13,348 bases of DNA from Chloroflexota bacterium (GCA_013153375.1 JAADEN010000032.1:1-13348); one strand, 5' to 3'. Shown: positions 1-7,666, counted from the stretch's first letter. Notes: a model not told the origin generated them from the letters alone. Numbers and translations are program-made.

Positions 1-189
1 CCGCGGCCCGCATGGTTGGTCGCGTCGTGTGCTTCCGCGCGCGGCGGCCAGGGCGGATGCGGCGGTAGAGATGCCCGGCCGCCCGCGGCAGGGCAGCTTT
101 CCAGCCCGGACGGACCGCGCGGCCCTGTTGCGACGCTCTCGCCTACCACTAATTCGCGCTCAAGGCTGGTACAGGCGGAGATTTGCCGG
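1..189. other. GC-rich leader without a recognisable gene
   Basis: I see no supported gene here. Two plus-strand frames stay open across the region, but their translations are Arg/Ala/Pro-rich low-complexity, lack a ribosome binding site and run straight through the promoter of the next gene. The third plus frame stops at 66-68, so it could hold the last 21 codons of a gene entering from the left, but nothing identifies one. A possible stem-loop pairs 43-54 with 73-83 (11 bp with one bulged A at 50), and a smaller one pairs 91-94 with 104-107. No tRNA, RNase P RNA, SRP RNA or tmRNA signature was recognised on either strand. It is most likely an intergenic spacer. Confidence 0.4.
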
Positions 190-195
190 TATAAT
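190..195 (+). promoter_or_regulatory. -10 element of the rpsU-infA-rsmG promoter
   Basis: A perfect TATAAT lies 55 nt before the rpsU start. With 17-bp spacing the -35 position reads TGGTAC (167-172), a poor match to TTGACA, so the promoter is recognised mainly by its -10 box. The implied transcript start near 202 gives a leader of about 49 nt. The call is supported by two other exact TATAAT boxes in the window, both also just upstream of plus-strand genes. Confidence 0.65.
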
Positions 196-237
196 AGACG
201 GGCTATGCGCCGGGTCGCGGCGCACATTCCTTTGCTC

Positions 238-245
238 AAGGAGGT
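238..245 (+). promoter_or_regulatory. Ribosome binding site that fixes the rpsU TTG start
   Basis: AAGGAGGT is a near-perfect Shine-Dalgarno sequence, six bases before the TTG at 251. It decides the start of the S21 gene. The frame is open further upstream to an ATG at 29, but that extension precedes the promoter and is not protein-like. Confidence 0.85.
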
Positions 246-250
246 TCATC

Positions 251-469
251 TTGCCCGCAACGGTTATCGCTCGTCCTGACGAAAGCCCTGAAGAACTGCT
301 CAAGCGCTTCCGCAAGCAGGTGGCCAAAGCCGGCATCTTGAGCGCGGTCAAGCGCAAGCGTTGGTACATCTCCAAAAGCGAACTGCGGCGCATCAAGAAG
401 AAGAAGGCCATTCGGCGCTTGCGGCGCAAACTGCGCAAGCGCATGATGCAACAACAGCGGCGCCGTTGA
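251..469 (+). CDS. rpsU: 30S ribosomal protein S21
   Basis: S21 is a small basic protein of the 30S platform, near the 3' end of 16S rRNA, and contributes to initiation on mRNAs. The 72-residue product has the S21 plan: a short N-terminus, an amphipathic stretch with ESPEELLKRF (residues 11-20), the AGIL segment (27-30), the aromatic WYIS (38-41), and a long Arg/Lys-rich helix to the end. S21 proteins are usually about 55-70 residues, so the length fits with a slightly extended basic tail. The start is TTG at 251, chosen for the excellent Shine-Dalgarno site six bases upstream; an in-frame ATG at 29 would add 74 implausible residues and lies before the promoter. It is the first gene of an apparent operon, 30 nt ahead of infA. 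Sequence shows the gene; function follows from the family. Confidence 0.9.
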   Translation: MPATVIARPDESPEELLKRFRKQVAKAGILSAVKRKRWYISKSELRRIKKKKAIRRLRRKLRKRMMQQQRRR

Positions 470-499
470 TGCGGACCGACGAAAAGGAGGCAGCCCCCT

Positions 500-733
500 A
501 TGGGTGGCGATAAGATTGAAATGGAAGGCACCGTCGTCGAGGCGTTGCCGGATACCCAATTCCGAGTCCGTCTGGACAACGGCCACGAGATCCTGGCGTA
601 TCTCTCGGGCCGGATGCGCAAGCACTACATTCGCATCTTGCTGGGCGACCGGGTGAAGGTGGAGATCTCGCCCTACGACCCCACCCGGGGCCGTATCGTG
701 TATCGGTACAAGCGCCGCATGACGCCCACCTAA
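500..733 (+). CDS. infA: Translation initiation factor IF-1
   Basis: IF-1 binds the ribosomal A site during initiation and helps IF-2 and IF-3 select the initiator tRNA. The 77-residue product is a single OB-fold (S1-like) domain and matches the family almost throughout: [27 protein letters not shown] in residues 8-33, [14 protein letters not shown] at 37-50, and [15 protein letters not shown] at 57-71. The usual length is about 72, so there is a short extra tail of six residues (RRMTPT). An AAGGAGG site near 484-490 supports the ATG at 500. It sits between rpsU and rsmG on the same strand with gaps of 30 and 14 nt and no terminator, so the three are probably one transcript. In many bacteria infA lies in the large ribosomal-protein operon near rpmJ; that context is absent here. 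A second infA elsewhere in the genome cannot be excluded. Confidence 0.96.
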   Translation: MGGDKIEMEGTVVEALPDTQFRVRLDNGHEILAYLSGRMRKHYIRILLGDRVKVEISPYDPTRGRIVYRYKRRMTPT

Positions 734-747
734 ACATTGGGGGAAGG

Positions 748-1470
748 ATGCCCGCGGCGTCGCCTGTGCCGCCAAGGGTGCAAACCTTGTTCGCCGCCTG
801 GGGTTTGGATTTCGCGCCCGCGACCACGCGGGCTTTTGCGCGTTATGTGGCCGAGTTGCACGCCTGGAACCAACGTTTCAACCTCACGGCCTGGCGCACC
901 CCCGAGGACATCTGGCTGCACCTGGTGGCCGACGCGCTGGCCCTGCTGCCCGTGTACGACCTGCCCCCCGGCTCCCGCTGGGCCGATGTGGGCTCGGGCG
1001 CGGGCATCCCGGGGGTGCCGCTGCACCTGGCCCGGCCCCACAGCCCCTTCACCCTCATCGAGGCCGCGCAGAAGAAGGCGCGTTTCCTGGAGCACCTGCG
1101 CACGGCCCTGCCCGCGCCCGGTCTGACCGTGCTGGCCCGCCGCGCGGAAGAGGTGGGCCGCGACCCCGCGCATCGGGAGGCCTACGACGGCGCGGTCGCG
1201 CGCGCGGTCGCGCCTTTGCCCACGCTGTTGGAGTACATGCTGCCCTTGGTGCGGGTGGGCGGCGTGGCCGTGGCCTACAAAGGCCAGCGCGCGGCGCAGG
1301 AGGTCGAGGCCGCGGCGCGGGCCCTGGAGGTGTTGGGCGGTCGGGTGCAACGCGTCGTACCCGTGCCCGAACTGCCTTATCCCCGCTATTTGGTCTTCAT
1401 AGAGAAAACACGCCCCACGCCCCCGGCCTATCCGCGGCGGCCGGGGCGGGCCCAAAAGCGCCCCTTGTAG
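748..1470 (+). CDS. rsmG: 16S rRNA (guanine-527-N7)-methyltransferase RsmG (GidB)
   Basis: RsmG transfers a methyl group from S-adenosylmethionine to N7 of G527 in the 530 loop of 16S rRNA; in many bacteria its loss gives low-level streptomycin resistance. The 240-residue product has the usual length and all landmarks: WNQRFNLTA (40-48), the SAM-binding glycine loop DVGSGAGIPG (80-89), the acidic residue after strand 2 in LIEAAQKKARFLEHL (E105), ARAVAPL (151-157), the conserved YKG (177-179), and the C-terminal signature with TPPAYPRRPG (224-233). The ATG at 748 follows a GGGGGAAGG purine run 14 nt after the infA stop, suggesting co-transcription. The frame has no internal stop and ends 63 nt before the convergent CBS gene. 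In many bacteria this gene is gidB beside gidA (mnmG) and parA/B; here it has moved into a translation operon. Confidence 0.95.
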   Translation: MPAASPVPPRVQTLFAAWGLDFAPATTRAFARYVAELHAWNQRFNLTAWRTPEDIWLHLVADALALLPVYDLPPGSRWADVGSGAGIPGVPLHLARPHSPFTLIEAAQKKARFLEHLRTALPAPGLTVLARRAEEVGRDPAHREAYDGAVARAVAPLPTLLEYMLPLVRVGGVAVAYKGQRAAQEVEAAARALEVLGGRVQRVVPVPELPYPRYLVFIEKTRPTPPAYPRRPGRAQKRPL

Positions 1471-1488
1471 GCCCGCGGGTCATACCGT

Positions 1489-1525
1489 CGCCCCGGAGCC
1501 CGCGCCAGGCGCGAGCCCCGGGGCG
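1489..1525. terminator. Hairpin between convergent rsmG and CBS-ACT genes
   Basis: The arms CGCCCCGG (1489-1496) and CCGGGGCG (1518-1525) pair perfectly. Inside them a second stem, CGCGCC (1501-1506) with GGCGCG (1508-1513), pairs around a single A, and the two stems are separated by a symmetric AGCC/AGCC internal loop. It lies 18 nt after the rsmG stop and 7 nt after the stop of the opposing gene, the expected place for a shared terminator. Neither side has a clear T run, so intrinsic termination is uncertain. Confidence 0.55.
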
Positions 1526-1532
1526 TAAATTC

Positions 1533-2186
1533 TCAGGCCGGCCGCATCACCCGCAGGTCCACCACTTTCTCGACCAGGGGCTTGACGGCCTCGCGCAGCG
1601 CGTCCGCATCCGCGTCGCGGATCTTCATCACGATGTAGCGGTTGCTGGGGTCGTCGCCCTCGAAGGTGCTCAGGGAGATGATGTTGCCGCCCACGCCGGC
1701 CACGGCCTGGGCCAGTTTGGCCAGTTCGCCGGGCACATCGGGCACCAGCACCGTCAGCCGCACACCGGGCACGCGCGCGCCCATGAGTTCCAAGAAGACC
1801 TTGAACAGATCGCTCTCGGTGATGATGCCGACCACCTTGTCGCCCCGCATCACGGGCAGGCCGCCGATCTTGTTGTCGGCCATGATGCGGGCGGCCTCCT
1901 CCAGGCAGGTGTCCTCGTCCACGGTGATGACATCCTTGGTCATCACTTCGCCCACGGTGATCTTGCTGATCAGGTAGTTGATCTCCCACACGCTCAGGCT
2001 GGTGGCCGACGAAGGCGAGGCGTTCAAGATGTCCTTCTCGGTGACGATGCCCACCAGGCGGCCGCGCTTGTCCACCACGGGCATGCGGCGGATGCGCTCC
2101 CGGCGCATGATGTCCAGCGCGTCCACGATGGAGACATCGGGGGTCACGGTAATCACAGGGTGCGACATGCGATCCTTGACGAACAT
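1533..2186 (-). CDS. CBS-CBS-ACT domain regulatory protein (AcuB-like)
   Basis: The 217-residue protein contains a pair of CBS domains (about 5-55 and 80-133) followed by an ACT domain (about 142-210). Paired CBS domains bind adenine nucleotides and ACT domains often bind amino acids, so this is likely a small-molecule sensor in the cytoplasm. CBS hallmarks are MSHPVITVTPD (7-17) with MPVVDKRGRLVGIVTEKDIL (35-54), and MTKDVITVDED (82-92) with GGLPVMRGDKVVGIITESDL (108-127). The ACT domain shows VPDVPGELAKLAQAVAGVG (148-166) and NRYIVMKI (182-189). Domain order and size match AcuB of Bacillus, named from acetoin use, but no acetoin genes are nearby, so that role should not be transferred. The start is the ATG at 2186, five bases after AAAGGAGG; an upstream in-frame start at 2225 lies before that site. 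It probably has its own promoter. Confidence 0.85.
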   Translation of the reverse strand: MFVKDRMSHPVITVTPDVSIVDALDIMRRERIRRMPVVDKRGRLVGIVTEKDILNASPSSATSLSVWEINYLISKITVGEVMTKDVITVDEDTCLEEAARIMADNKIGGLPVMRGDKVVGIITESDLFKVFLELMGARVPGVRLTVLVPDVPGELAKLAQAVAGVGGNIISLSTFEGDDPSNRYIVMKIRDADADALREAVKPLVEKVVDLRVMRPA

Positions 2187-2191
2187 GGGGG

Positions 2192-2199
2192 CCTCCTTT
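2192..2199 (-). promoter_or_regulatory. Ribosome binding site fixing the start of the CBS-ACT gene
   Basis: On the minus strand this reads AAAGGAGG, five bases before the ATG at 2186. It rules out the longer reading frame that begins 39 nt upstream. Confidence 0.8.
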
Positions 2200-2233
2200 C
2201 TGAAATGCGAAATGACGACGGGCACGCGGAACT

Positions 2234-2239
2234 ATTCTA
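2234..2239 (-). promoter_or_regulatory. Probable -10 element for the CBS-ACT gene
   Basis: On the minus strand this reads TAGAAT (five of six consensus bases), preceded by CCGG as at the rpsU promoter, and lies 47 nt before the start codon. It sits in the most AT-rich patch of the area (about 2230-2280), in a 165-nt gap between two minus-strand genes. No good -35 is visible at 17-bp spacing. Confidence 0.45.
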
Positions 2240-2344
2240 CCGGATATTCGCATGCTTCTATGATTCATTTTTACTATAGACGCGGCCGGGGGCCGGCGGT
2301 AGTGATGAACGGCAGGTTCGGCCCTGGGGGTGGATGGGGAGGAC

Positions 2345-2358
2345 GGCCTTTTCAGGCC
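2345..2358 (-). terminator. Small GAAA-loop hairpin at the pfkB-like stop
   Basis: On the minus strand GGCCT-GAAA-AGGCC forms a 5-bp stem closed by a GAAA tetraloop and includes the TGA stop of the kinase-like gene. No T run follows. It could be part of a terminator or a 3' stabilising structure before the 165-nt gap; I cannot tell which. Confidence 0.3.
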
Positions 2359-3353
2359 GGGCGGACTGCGGCGCGCAAACGCTCCAAGCGGGCCTGGGGC
2401 AGGCCGCTCAGCGGATCCAGCGCGGCCAGCGCGCCGCTGGTTTCCAGCACGAAGGACGCGGACACGCTGCCGTAGAGCGCGGCTTCCAGGGGGTCGTAGT
2501 TGCGCAGGAAGCCCGCGGTGAACCCGCCCGCGAAGGCCGCGCCCACGCCCGTGGGGTCGTGCACCCGCGCAGGATAGGCCGGCACCCACCAGCGCTGCCG
2601 CGCGGCCGCGTCGTACACAGCCGCGCCCTCGGGCCCTCGCTTGAGCACCACGATGTCCGCGCCCCAGGCGGCCAGTTCCTCGGCCATGGCCCACAGGTCG
2701 TCGGTCAGCCCGGCGAAGAGTTCCCGGGCCTCCTCCTCCGCGGGCAGGAACGCGGTGGTGTCCAGCAGCAGGCCGCGCAGGTCTTCGCGAAAGGAGGGGT
2801 GCATGTAGCCCGGGCCGGGGTCCACCACGATGTGCTGGGGCCCCCGACGGCGCACTTCCGCGGGCATGAGCAGGTGGGTCAGGAAATCGTGGGGCGCGAA
2901 CACCGCTGCCCGGGCCTCGATGAGCCAGGGCGGCAGATCCGAGGCCCGCAGGGTCAGGGGGCCGGGCTGGGTGCGGGAATCCAGGCCGCTGGGCGGGGGC
3001 GCGTAGTCCAGCAGGTCGGGGGGCAGGGTGAGGCCCCGCTGCGCGAACAGGGGCGCGAGCGCGGGCGCGTCGGCCCGCCCCCGCCGGGGATAGGCGTACA
3101 CCCGCCGGCCCTCCACGGAGGCGTCCACATAGTGCAGGCCCTGGGTGTCCCAACCCGCGGCCCGCAGGCGGGCCAGCCACGCCCGGGGGAAGTCGGGGGC
3201 CAGGCGGGCCACCAGGCCCAGGTCCGGCTCCCACAGGGCCGCGCCCACCGCGGCATAAAGACCGGGGCCGCCCGGCACATCCAACACCGGTCGGCCCTGG
3301 TAGGGCAGGAGATATTCGCGCCACAAAGGGCCGAAGACCGCGATGACGGGCAC
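2352..3353 (-). CDS. PfkB/ribokinase-family carbohydrate kinase homologue lacking the catalytic Asp
   Basis: The 333-residue protein has the PfkB (ribokinase) layout: a start strand MPVIAVFGPLWREY (1-14), the GG turn of the sugar lid (VPGGPGLYAAVG, 26-37), the central VVDPGPGY (176-183), the FLPAEEEAREL segment (202-212) equivalent to the N-E-E region, VVLKRGPEGAAVYD (235-248), and the C-terminal signature HDPTGVGAAFAGGF (265-278). PfkB enzymes phosphorylate sugars or nucleosides with ATP, and the Asp of the GAGD motif is the catalytic base. Here that position is Ala272 (codon GCG, 2538-2540), so phosphotransfer may be lost or changed; the neighbouring anion-hole Gly residues are kept. The frame is otherwise intact. 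It starts with GTG at 3353, about 20 nt after the secA stop, with a GGGAGAG site upstream, so it is probably co-transcribed with secA. Family call firm; substrate unknown. Confidence 0.8.
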   Translation of the reverse strand: MPVIAVFGPLWREYLLPYQGRPVLDVPGGPGLYAAVGAALWEPDLGLVARLAPDFPRAWLARLRAAGWDTQGLHYVDASVEGRRVYAYPRRGRADAPALAPLFAQRGLTLPPDLLDYAPPPSGLDSRTQPGPLTLRASDLPPWLIEARAAVFAPHDFLTHLLMPAEVRRRGPQHIVVDPGPGYMHPSFREDLRGLLLDTTAFLPAEEEARELFAGLTDDLWAMAEELAAWGADIVVLKRGPEGAAVYDAAARQRWWVPAYPARVHDPTGVGAAFAGGFTAGFLRNYDPLEAALYGSVSASFVLETSGALAALDPLSGLPQARLERLRAAVRPA

Positions 3354-3373
3354 GCGACGCTCTCCCTGCGGGC

Positions 3374-6300
3374 TTACTTCTTGCGCTTCTTGCGTCGTTT
3401 CTTGCGGCTGCGGCCGCTCCCCGCGGCGGCCAGGGCGGGCTCTCGGGCGGGCTTCGTCTTGGCCTTCTTGCCTTTCTTGCCCTTCTTGCCGTCGCCAGCC
3501 CCGGCCGGGGCCTTGCGGGTCACGCCGCCGCCCGACGGCGCGGCGTGCATCTGCGGCAGGTTCAGGGTCAGCCCCGCGATCTTGGCCTCGCCCGTGGTCT
3601 GGATGCGGCCCTCTTGGGTGCGGTAGTGGAACATGCGGTCAATGGCCCGGGAGCGGATGCGCCGCAGCAGGCGGTCGTACAACTCGAAGGCCTTGCGCTT
3701 GTACTGCACCAGGGGGTCGCGCTGCGCGTAGGCCTCCAGGCCGATGGAGGTGCGCAGAGCCTCCATCTCGGTCAGGTACTCGGCCCACTCGCTGTTGAAG
3801 ATGTGCAACAGCAAGAAGCGGTAGTTCTCGGTCTGCACGATGCGGCCCATCTCGTGGGCGATGGCGGGCCACAGTTCCCGGGGCACCTGGCCCAAAGGCG
3901 TGTCGGCCCAGCGGGCGTACACCTTCGGCCCCAGGGCCCGCCGCAGGCCGGCCTGGGCTTTCTCTTGCAGTTGGCTCATGGCCGTGCCTTGCAGGCGGTA
4001 GAACTCCTCCCAGCCCACGGCCCACTCCAGCACCCGGCGGGCTTGCTCCAAATGGGCGAGGACGGCCTCCGCGGTGGCAGGGTCCGCGGGGTCCAGGTCC
4101 TGGGCCACCAGGTGGATGAAGGTCAGGCGGCGGACCAAATGCTCGCGCAACTGGTGCTTGGCGTCGAAGGCTTTGCGGCGGGTGACCTCCAGTTCGGCCA
4201 GGATCCGCAGCACGGTCTGGCCCAGGGGCTCCCGCCACGGCCCCGGCGGGAACGCGTCCTGGACCTCCGCGGGCGGCGCGGCCGCCGGGTCCGCGGGCCA
4301 GTGGCGCTCCACCAGCGCGGGCAGGTCGCGGCGCACGCCCTCGAGGATGCGGCGCTCCCGCTGGGCCAGGAAGTCCTGCACCTGCTGCTCCACGGTCTGG
4401 ACGATGGCGTCCGCGTCCTGGTGCCAGTCCACGCGGATGGTCAGGTCGCGGCTGCCCACGATGCGCTGCAGGCTGAGTTCCAGGCGCTTGGTGTAGAGGT
4501 TGTGCAGCGCGGTCTCGATCTGGCGGCGCAGGGGCTCGCGCAGCGCGTCGGGTTCGTCGAGCAGTTGCCGCGCGGCTTCGGGGCTGACGGTCACGGGCAG
4601 GCGCAGGATGGTCTGCAGTTCCACCTGAATCTGCCGCGGGGTGGGCCGCTCGTCGCTCAAGGCCAGCCCTTCGAGGAAGATGTCCAGGTTGTCCAGCCGC
4701 TCCTCGATCTCGTCGTGCAGGCGGGGCGGCATGTCGCGCACCAGGTCCTGGGCGGCCTGAGACAGCACCGCGTGCTCCAGGCGCACGGCCTGCCGGGCCC
4801 GCTCCTCCAGGGCGGATTGGAGCGCGTCGCGGCCGGAACGGGCCGCGGCCAGAAGATCGTCCAACAACCGGGCGTGGGTGAAGTTGGGGAAGCGCCAGCC
4901 TTGCAGATCCACCGGGGGCTGGATGGTCTCCAGGTAGGCCAGCAGTTGCCAGGGGTCCTGTTCCTCTTCCACGGCCCGCTGCAGGCGCTCGGTCACCTCT
5001 TCTTGCAGCAGGCGGGCCATGTCTTCGCTCAGGTCGTCCTTGCGCAGGATGCGGTTGCGCTGGTCGTAAATCTTCTGCCGCTGGATGTTGAGCACATCGT
5101 CGTATTCCAGGATGTGCTTGCGGCGGTCGAAGTTGTAGCCCTCGACCCGGGTTTGGGCCTGCTCGATGACCTTGTTGACGATGGGGTGCTCCAGGGGGTA
5201 CAGGTCGTCCACCTGGAAGCGGCGCATGATGCCGTCCAGTTGGTCGCCGCCGAACAGGCGCACCAGTTCGTCTTGCAGCGAGAGGAAGAAGCGGGACGAG
5301 CCCGGGTCGCCCTGTCGCCCGGCCCGGCCGCGCAACTGATTGTCAATGCGGCGGGATTCGTGGCGCACCGAGCCGATGACATGCAGACCGCCCAGTTCCC
5401 GCACCCGGTGCATGTTCTCGATGTAGTCCATGAAGGTGAGGACATCGTCCTCGTAGATGCCGTATTCGGTGGCAGGGACCTCCCGCAGGGCCTCGTAGCG
5501 CTCGTCCATGCGCAGGTTGTACGGGTCGGGATGCCCGGCCCGGGCCAGCACCCGGTTGACGCTGCTGATGACTTCCTCGGGCAGTTCGCCGCCCAGTTTG
5601 ATGTCCACACCGCGGCCGGCCATGTTGGTGGCGATGGTCACCGCGCCGAATTCGCCGGCCCGGGCGATGATCTGGCCCTCTTCCGCGTGACGCCGCGCGT
5701 TGAGCACCGCGTGGGGCACGCCCTGGCGCAGGGCTTCCACCAGCCGATCCCGGGCGTAGTCCCAGCGGGCCCGCTCCGAGGGCGTGGGCAGCAGCAGGTC
5801 GCGCAGGCGCTCCAGGTTCTCGGGGGCTTCGGGCCGCAGGTTGACGCCCAGTTGGCGGGCCAGTTTGCGGATTTCGTGCTCGGGCACCCGCTCCAGGGGC
5901 TGGTAGAGGGGCACCAGTTCGGGGTACATGCGGCCCTCTTCCCGGCCCTCCTGGCGCAGGAACGCGTCGCGCACCAGCATGATCTGGATCAGTTTGCGCA
6001 GCGGCCCCTGGCCCAGCCGCGCGCCCAGGCGCTCCGAGAGTTCCACCGAGGTGGTACCCACCAGCACGGGCCGGCCCTGGATGTGGTAGCGCAGAATCTC
6101 CCACACCACGGCCCGGAATTTGGCTTCCTCGGTGCGGTAGATGACATCGGGGTAGTCCTTGCGCTTCCAGAATACGGGCTTGTGCTCGGGGTCGGCGCGG
6201 CGGGCGTAGTAGGTGTACTTGTAGCCCTCCTCGTCCACGGCCTCCAGCGCGATGTAGGGCGCGTCGGGGCCCGTGGCCTGGTACTCCAGGTTGGTGGGCA

Positions 6301-7666
6301 GCGCGAGCACATCCAGGTTGTAGATGGTGCCGAACTCCTCGGCCTCGGTGACCACCGTGCCGCTCATGCCCGCCAGTTTCTCGTACATGCGGAAGAAGTT
6401 TTGCAGCGTGATGGTGGCGTAGGTCATGTTCTCGGGCTGGACCTGCACGCCTTCCTTGGCCTCGATGGCCTGGTGCAGGCCGTGGGACCACCGCCGGCCG
6501 GGCATGAGCCGGCCCGTGTTCTCGTCCACGATGATGACCTTGCCGGCCTGGACGATGTAGTCTTTGTTGCGCTTGTACAGGAACTGGGCTTGCAGGGCCT
6601 GCTCCAGGTAGCCCCACAATTGCTCCTGCCGCGGGGTGAGGTCCTCGGGGCGGCTGGGGTCGCGCAGCGGCTCGCCCAGGGCCTCCTCGACCTTGGCCTC
6701 GCCCGACGGGGTGAGCACCACCGAGCGGTCCTTCTCGTTGATGTCCACATCCTCGTCCGCGCGCAGGCGCTTGACCACCTGCGCGATGCGGTAATACTCG
6801 CCCACATCCTCGCTGGCCGGGCCCGAGATGATGAGGGGCGTGCGGGCCTCGTCGATGAGCACATTGTCCACTTCGTCGATGATGACATAGTGGTGCCCGC
6901 GCTGGACCTGGTCCTCGGGCTTGTAGGCCATGTTGTCGCGCAGATAGTCAAAGCCGAACTCCTGGCTGGTGCCGTAGGTGATGTCCGCATTGTAGGCCTC
7001 TTTGCGGGGCACCATGCGCAGTTGGTCCTGGTCCTCCTGGGGCGAGCGGCGCTCCAGGTCCACGAGGAAGGCTTTTTTGCCGTGCTCGGTGCGGGCGGCC
7101 ATTTGCAGCACGCCCACGCTCAGGCCCAGCAGGTCGTAGATGGGGGCCATCCAGCGCGCGTCGCGGCGGGCCAGGTAGTCGTTGACCGTGGCCAGGTGCA
7201 CGCCTTTGCCCACGGGCACGCCGTCCAGGGGGCGGAACTCCCAGCGGTCGGGGTCGTCGCCCCATTTGGCCCTGGCCTTCGCGACCCACTCGGGGTTGAG
7301 GGTGAGCGCGTTGAGGTACAGGGGCAGGGTGGCGACCAGGGTCTTGCCCTCGCCCGTCTTCATCTCCACGGCCTTGCCCTGGTGCAGGTTCGCGCCGCCG
7401 ATGAGTTGCACATCGTAGTGCCGCAGGCCGATGGTGCGCTTGCTGGCCTCGCGCACCGCGGCGAAGGCCTCGGGCAGGATGTCGTCCAGGGTCTCGCCCT
7501 TGGCCAGGCGGCGGCGGAACTCGTCGGTCTTGGCCCGCAGTTGCTCGTCCGACAGGGCTTCGTATTCAGGCTCCAGCGCGTTGATGGTTTCGACCAGGGG
7601 CCGGTAGGCTTTGATGACCTTTTCGACAGGATCGCCGGAAATCAGTTTCAGAAACTTCTTGAGCAT
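3374..7666 (-). CDS. secA: Preprotein translocase ATPase SecA, greatly enlarged
   Basis: SecA is the cytoplasmic ATPase that pushes unfolded preproteins through SecYEG. The core is complete: Walker A MKTGEGKT (102-109), [19 protein letters not shown] (264-282), [21 protein letters not shown] (379-399), [19 protein letters not shown] (420-438), [13 protein letters not shown] (535-547), [15 protein letters not shown] (679-693), [20 protein letters not shown] (772-791), the scaffold helix [11 protein letters not shown] (854-864), and the C-terminal W-x2-YLTEMEALR with YAQRDP (1294-1318). SecA is normally 800-900 residues; this one has 1430. Extra segments fall near 122-154, 190-222, 461-500, 551-645, 694-756 and especially 875-1280. 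The usual C-terminal zinc motif (CxCxSGx..CC/CH) is absent; the tail (1376-1430) is Lys/Arg-rich. Start ATG 7666 fits the family N-terminus ([13 protein letters not shown]), though its Shine-Dalgarno is weak. The kinase-like gene follows 20 nt downstream. Confidence 0.97.
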   Translation of the reverse strand: MLKKFLKLISGDPVEKVIKAYRPLVETINALEPEYEALSDEQLRAKTDEFRRRLAKGETLDDILPEAFAAVREASKRTIGLRHYDVQLIGGANLHQGKAVEMKTGEGKTLVATLPLYLNALTLNPEWVAKARAKWGDDPDRWEFRPLDGVPVGKGVHLATVNDYLARRDARWMAPIYDLLGLSVGVLQMAARTEHGKKAFLVDLERRSPQEDQDQLRMVPRKEAYNADITYGTSQEFGFDYLRDNMAYKPEDQVQRGHHYVIIDEVDNVLIDEARTPLIISGPASEDVGEYYRIAQVVKRLRADEDVDINEKDRSVVLTPSGEAKVEEALGEPLRDPSRPEDLTPRQEQLWGYLEQALQAQFLYKRNKDYIVQAGKVIIVDENTGRLMPGRRWSHGLHQAIEAKEGVQVQPENMTYATITLQNFFRMYEKLAGMSGTVVTEAEEFGTIYNLDVLALPTNLEYQATGPDAPYIALEAVDEEGYKYTYYARRADPEHKPVFWKRKDYPDVIYRTEEAKFRAVVWEILRYHIQGRPVLVGTTSVELSERLGARLGQGPLRKLIQIMLVRDAFLRQEGREEGRMYPELVPLYQPLERVPEHEIRKLARQLGVNLRPEAPENLERLRDLLLPTPSERARWDYARDRLVEALRQGVPHAVLNARRHAEEGQIIARAGEFGAVTIATNMAGRGVDIKLGGELPEEVISSVNRVLARAGHPDPYNLRMDERYEALREVPATEYGIYEDDVLTFMDYIENMHRVRELGGLHVIGSVRHESRRIDNQLRGRAGRQGDPGSSRFFLSLQDELVRLFGGDQLDGIMRRFQVDDLYPLEHPIVNKVIEQAQTRVEGYNFDRRKHILEYDDVLNIQRQKIYDQRNRILRKDDLSEDMARLLQEEVTERLQRAVEEEQDPWQLLAYLETIQPPVDLQGWRFPNFTHARLLDDLLAAARSGRDALQSALEERARQAVRLEHAVLSQAAQDLVRDMPPRLHDEIEERLDNLDIFLEGLALSDERPTPRQIQVELQTILRLPVTVSPEAARQLLDEPDALREPLRRQIETALHNLYTKRLELSLQRIVGSRDLTIRVDWHQDADAIVQTVEQQVQDFLAQRERRILEGVRRDLPALVERHWPADPAAAPPAEVQDAFPPGPWREPLGQTVLRILAELEVTRRKAFDAKHQLREHLVRRLTFIHLVAQDLDPADPATAEAVLAHLEQARRVLEWAVGWEEFYRLQGTAMSQLQEKAQAGLRRALGPKVYARWADTPLGQVPRELWPAIAHEMGRIVQTENYRFLLLHIFNSEWAEYLTEMEALRTSIGLEAYAQRDPLVQYKRKAFELYDRLLRRIRSRAIDRMFHYRTQEGRIQTTGEAKIAGLTLNLPQMHAAPSGGGVTRKAPAGAGDGKKGKKGKKAKTKPAREPALAAAGSGRSRKKRRKKRKK
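3464..3490. repeat. Three tandem 9-bp units in the secA tail
   Basis: The plus strand carries YTTCTTGCC three times in a row (3464-3472, 3473-3481, 3482-3490). In secA this encodes repeated GKK triplets of the polybasic tail. The in-frame 9-bp period means copy-number change would lengthen or shorten the tail without a frameshift. Confidence 0.8.

Noticed and set aside
29..250. N-terminal extension of the S21 gene to an ATG at 29
   Set aside because: It would contain the promoter, has no ribosome binding site and reads as non-protein-like Arg/Ala sequence; the TTG at 251 has a near-perfect site.
1191..1212. Short tandem repeat CGCGGTCGCG in rsmG
   Set aside because: It encodes the conserved GAVARAVAP stretch of RsmG, so it reflects codon choice rather than a functional repeat.
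2187..2225. Longer CBS-ACT start at 2225
   Set aside because: The extra 13 codons cover the AAAGGAGG site that serves the ATG at 2186.
1480..3324. A 614-codon minus-strand frame spanning the CBS-ACT and kinase-like genes
   Set aside because: It is out of phase with both recognisable genes and crosses their promoter region; composition is Arg/Gly/Pro-rich.
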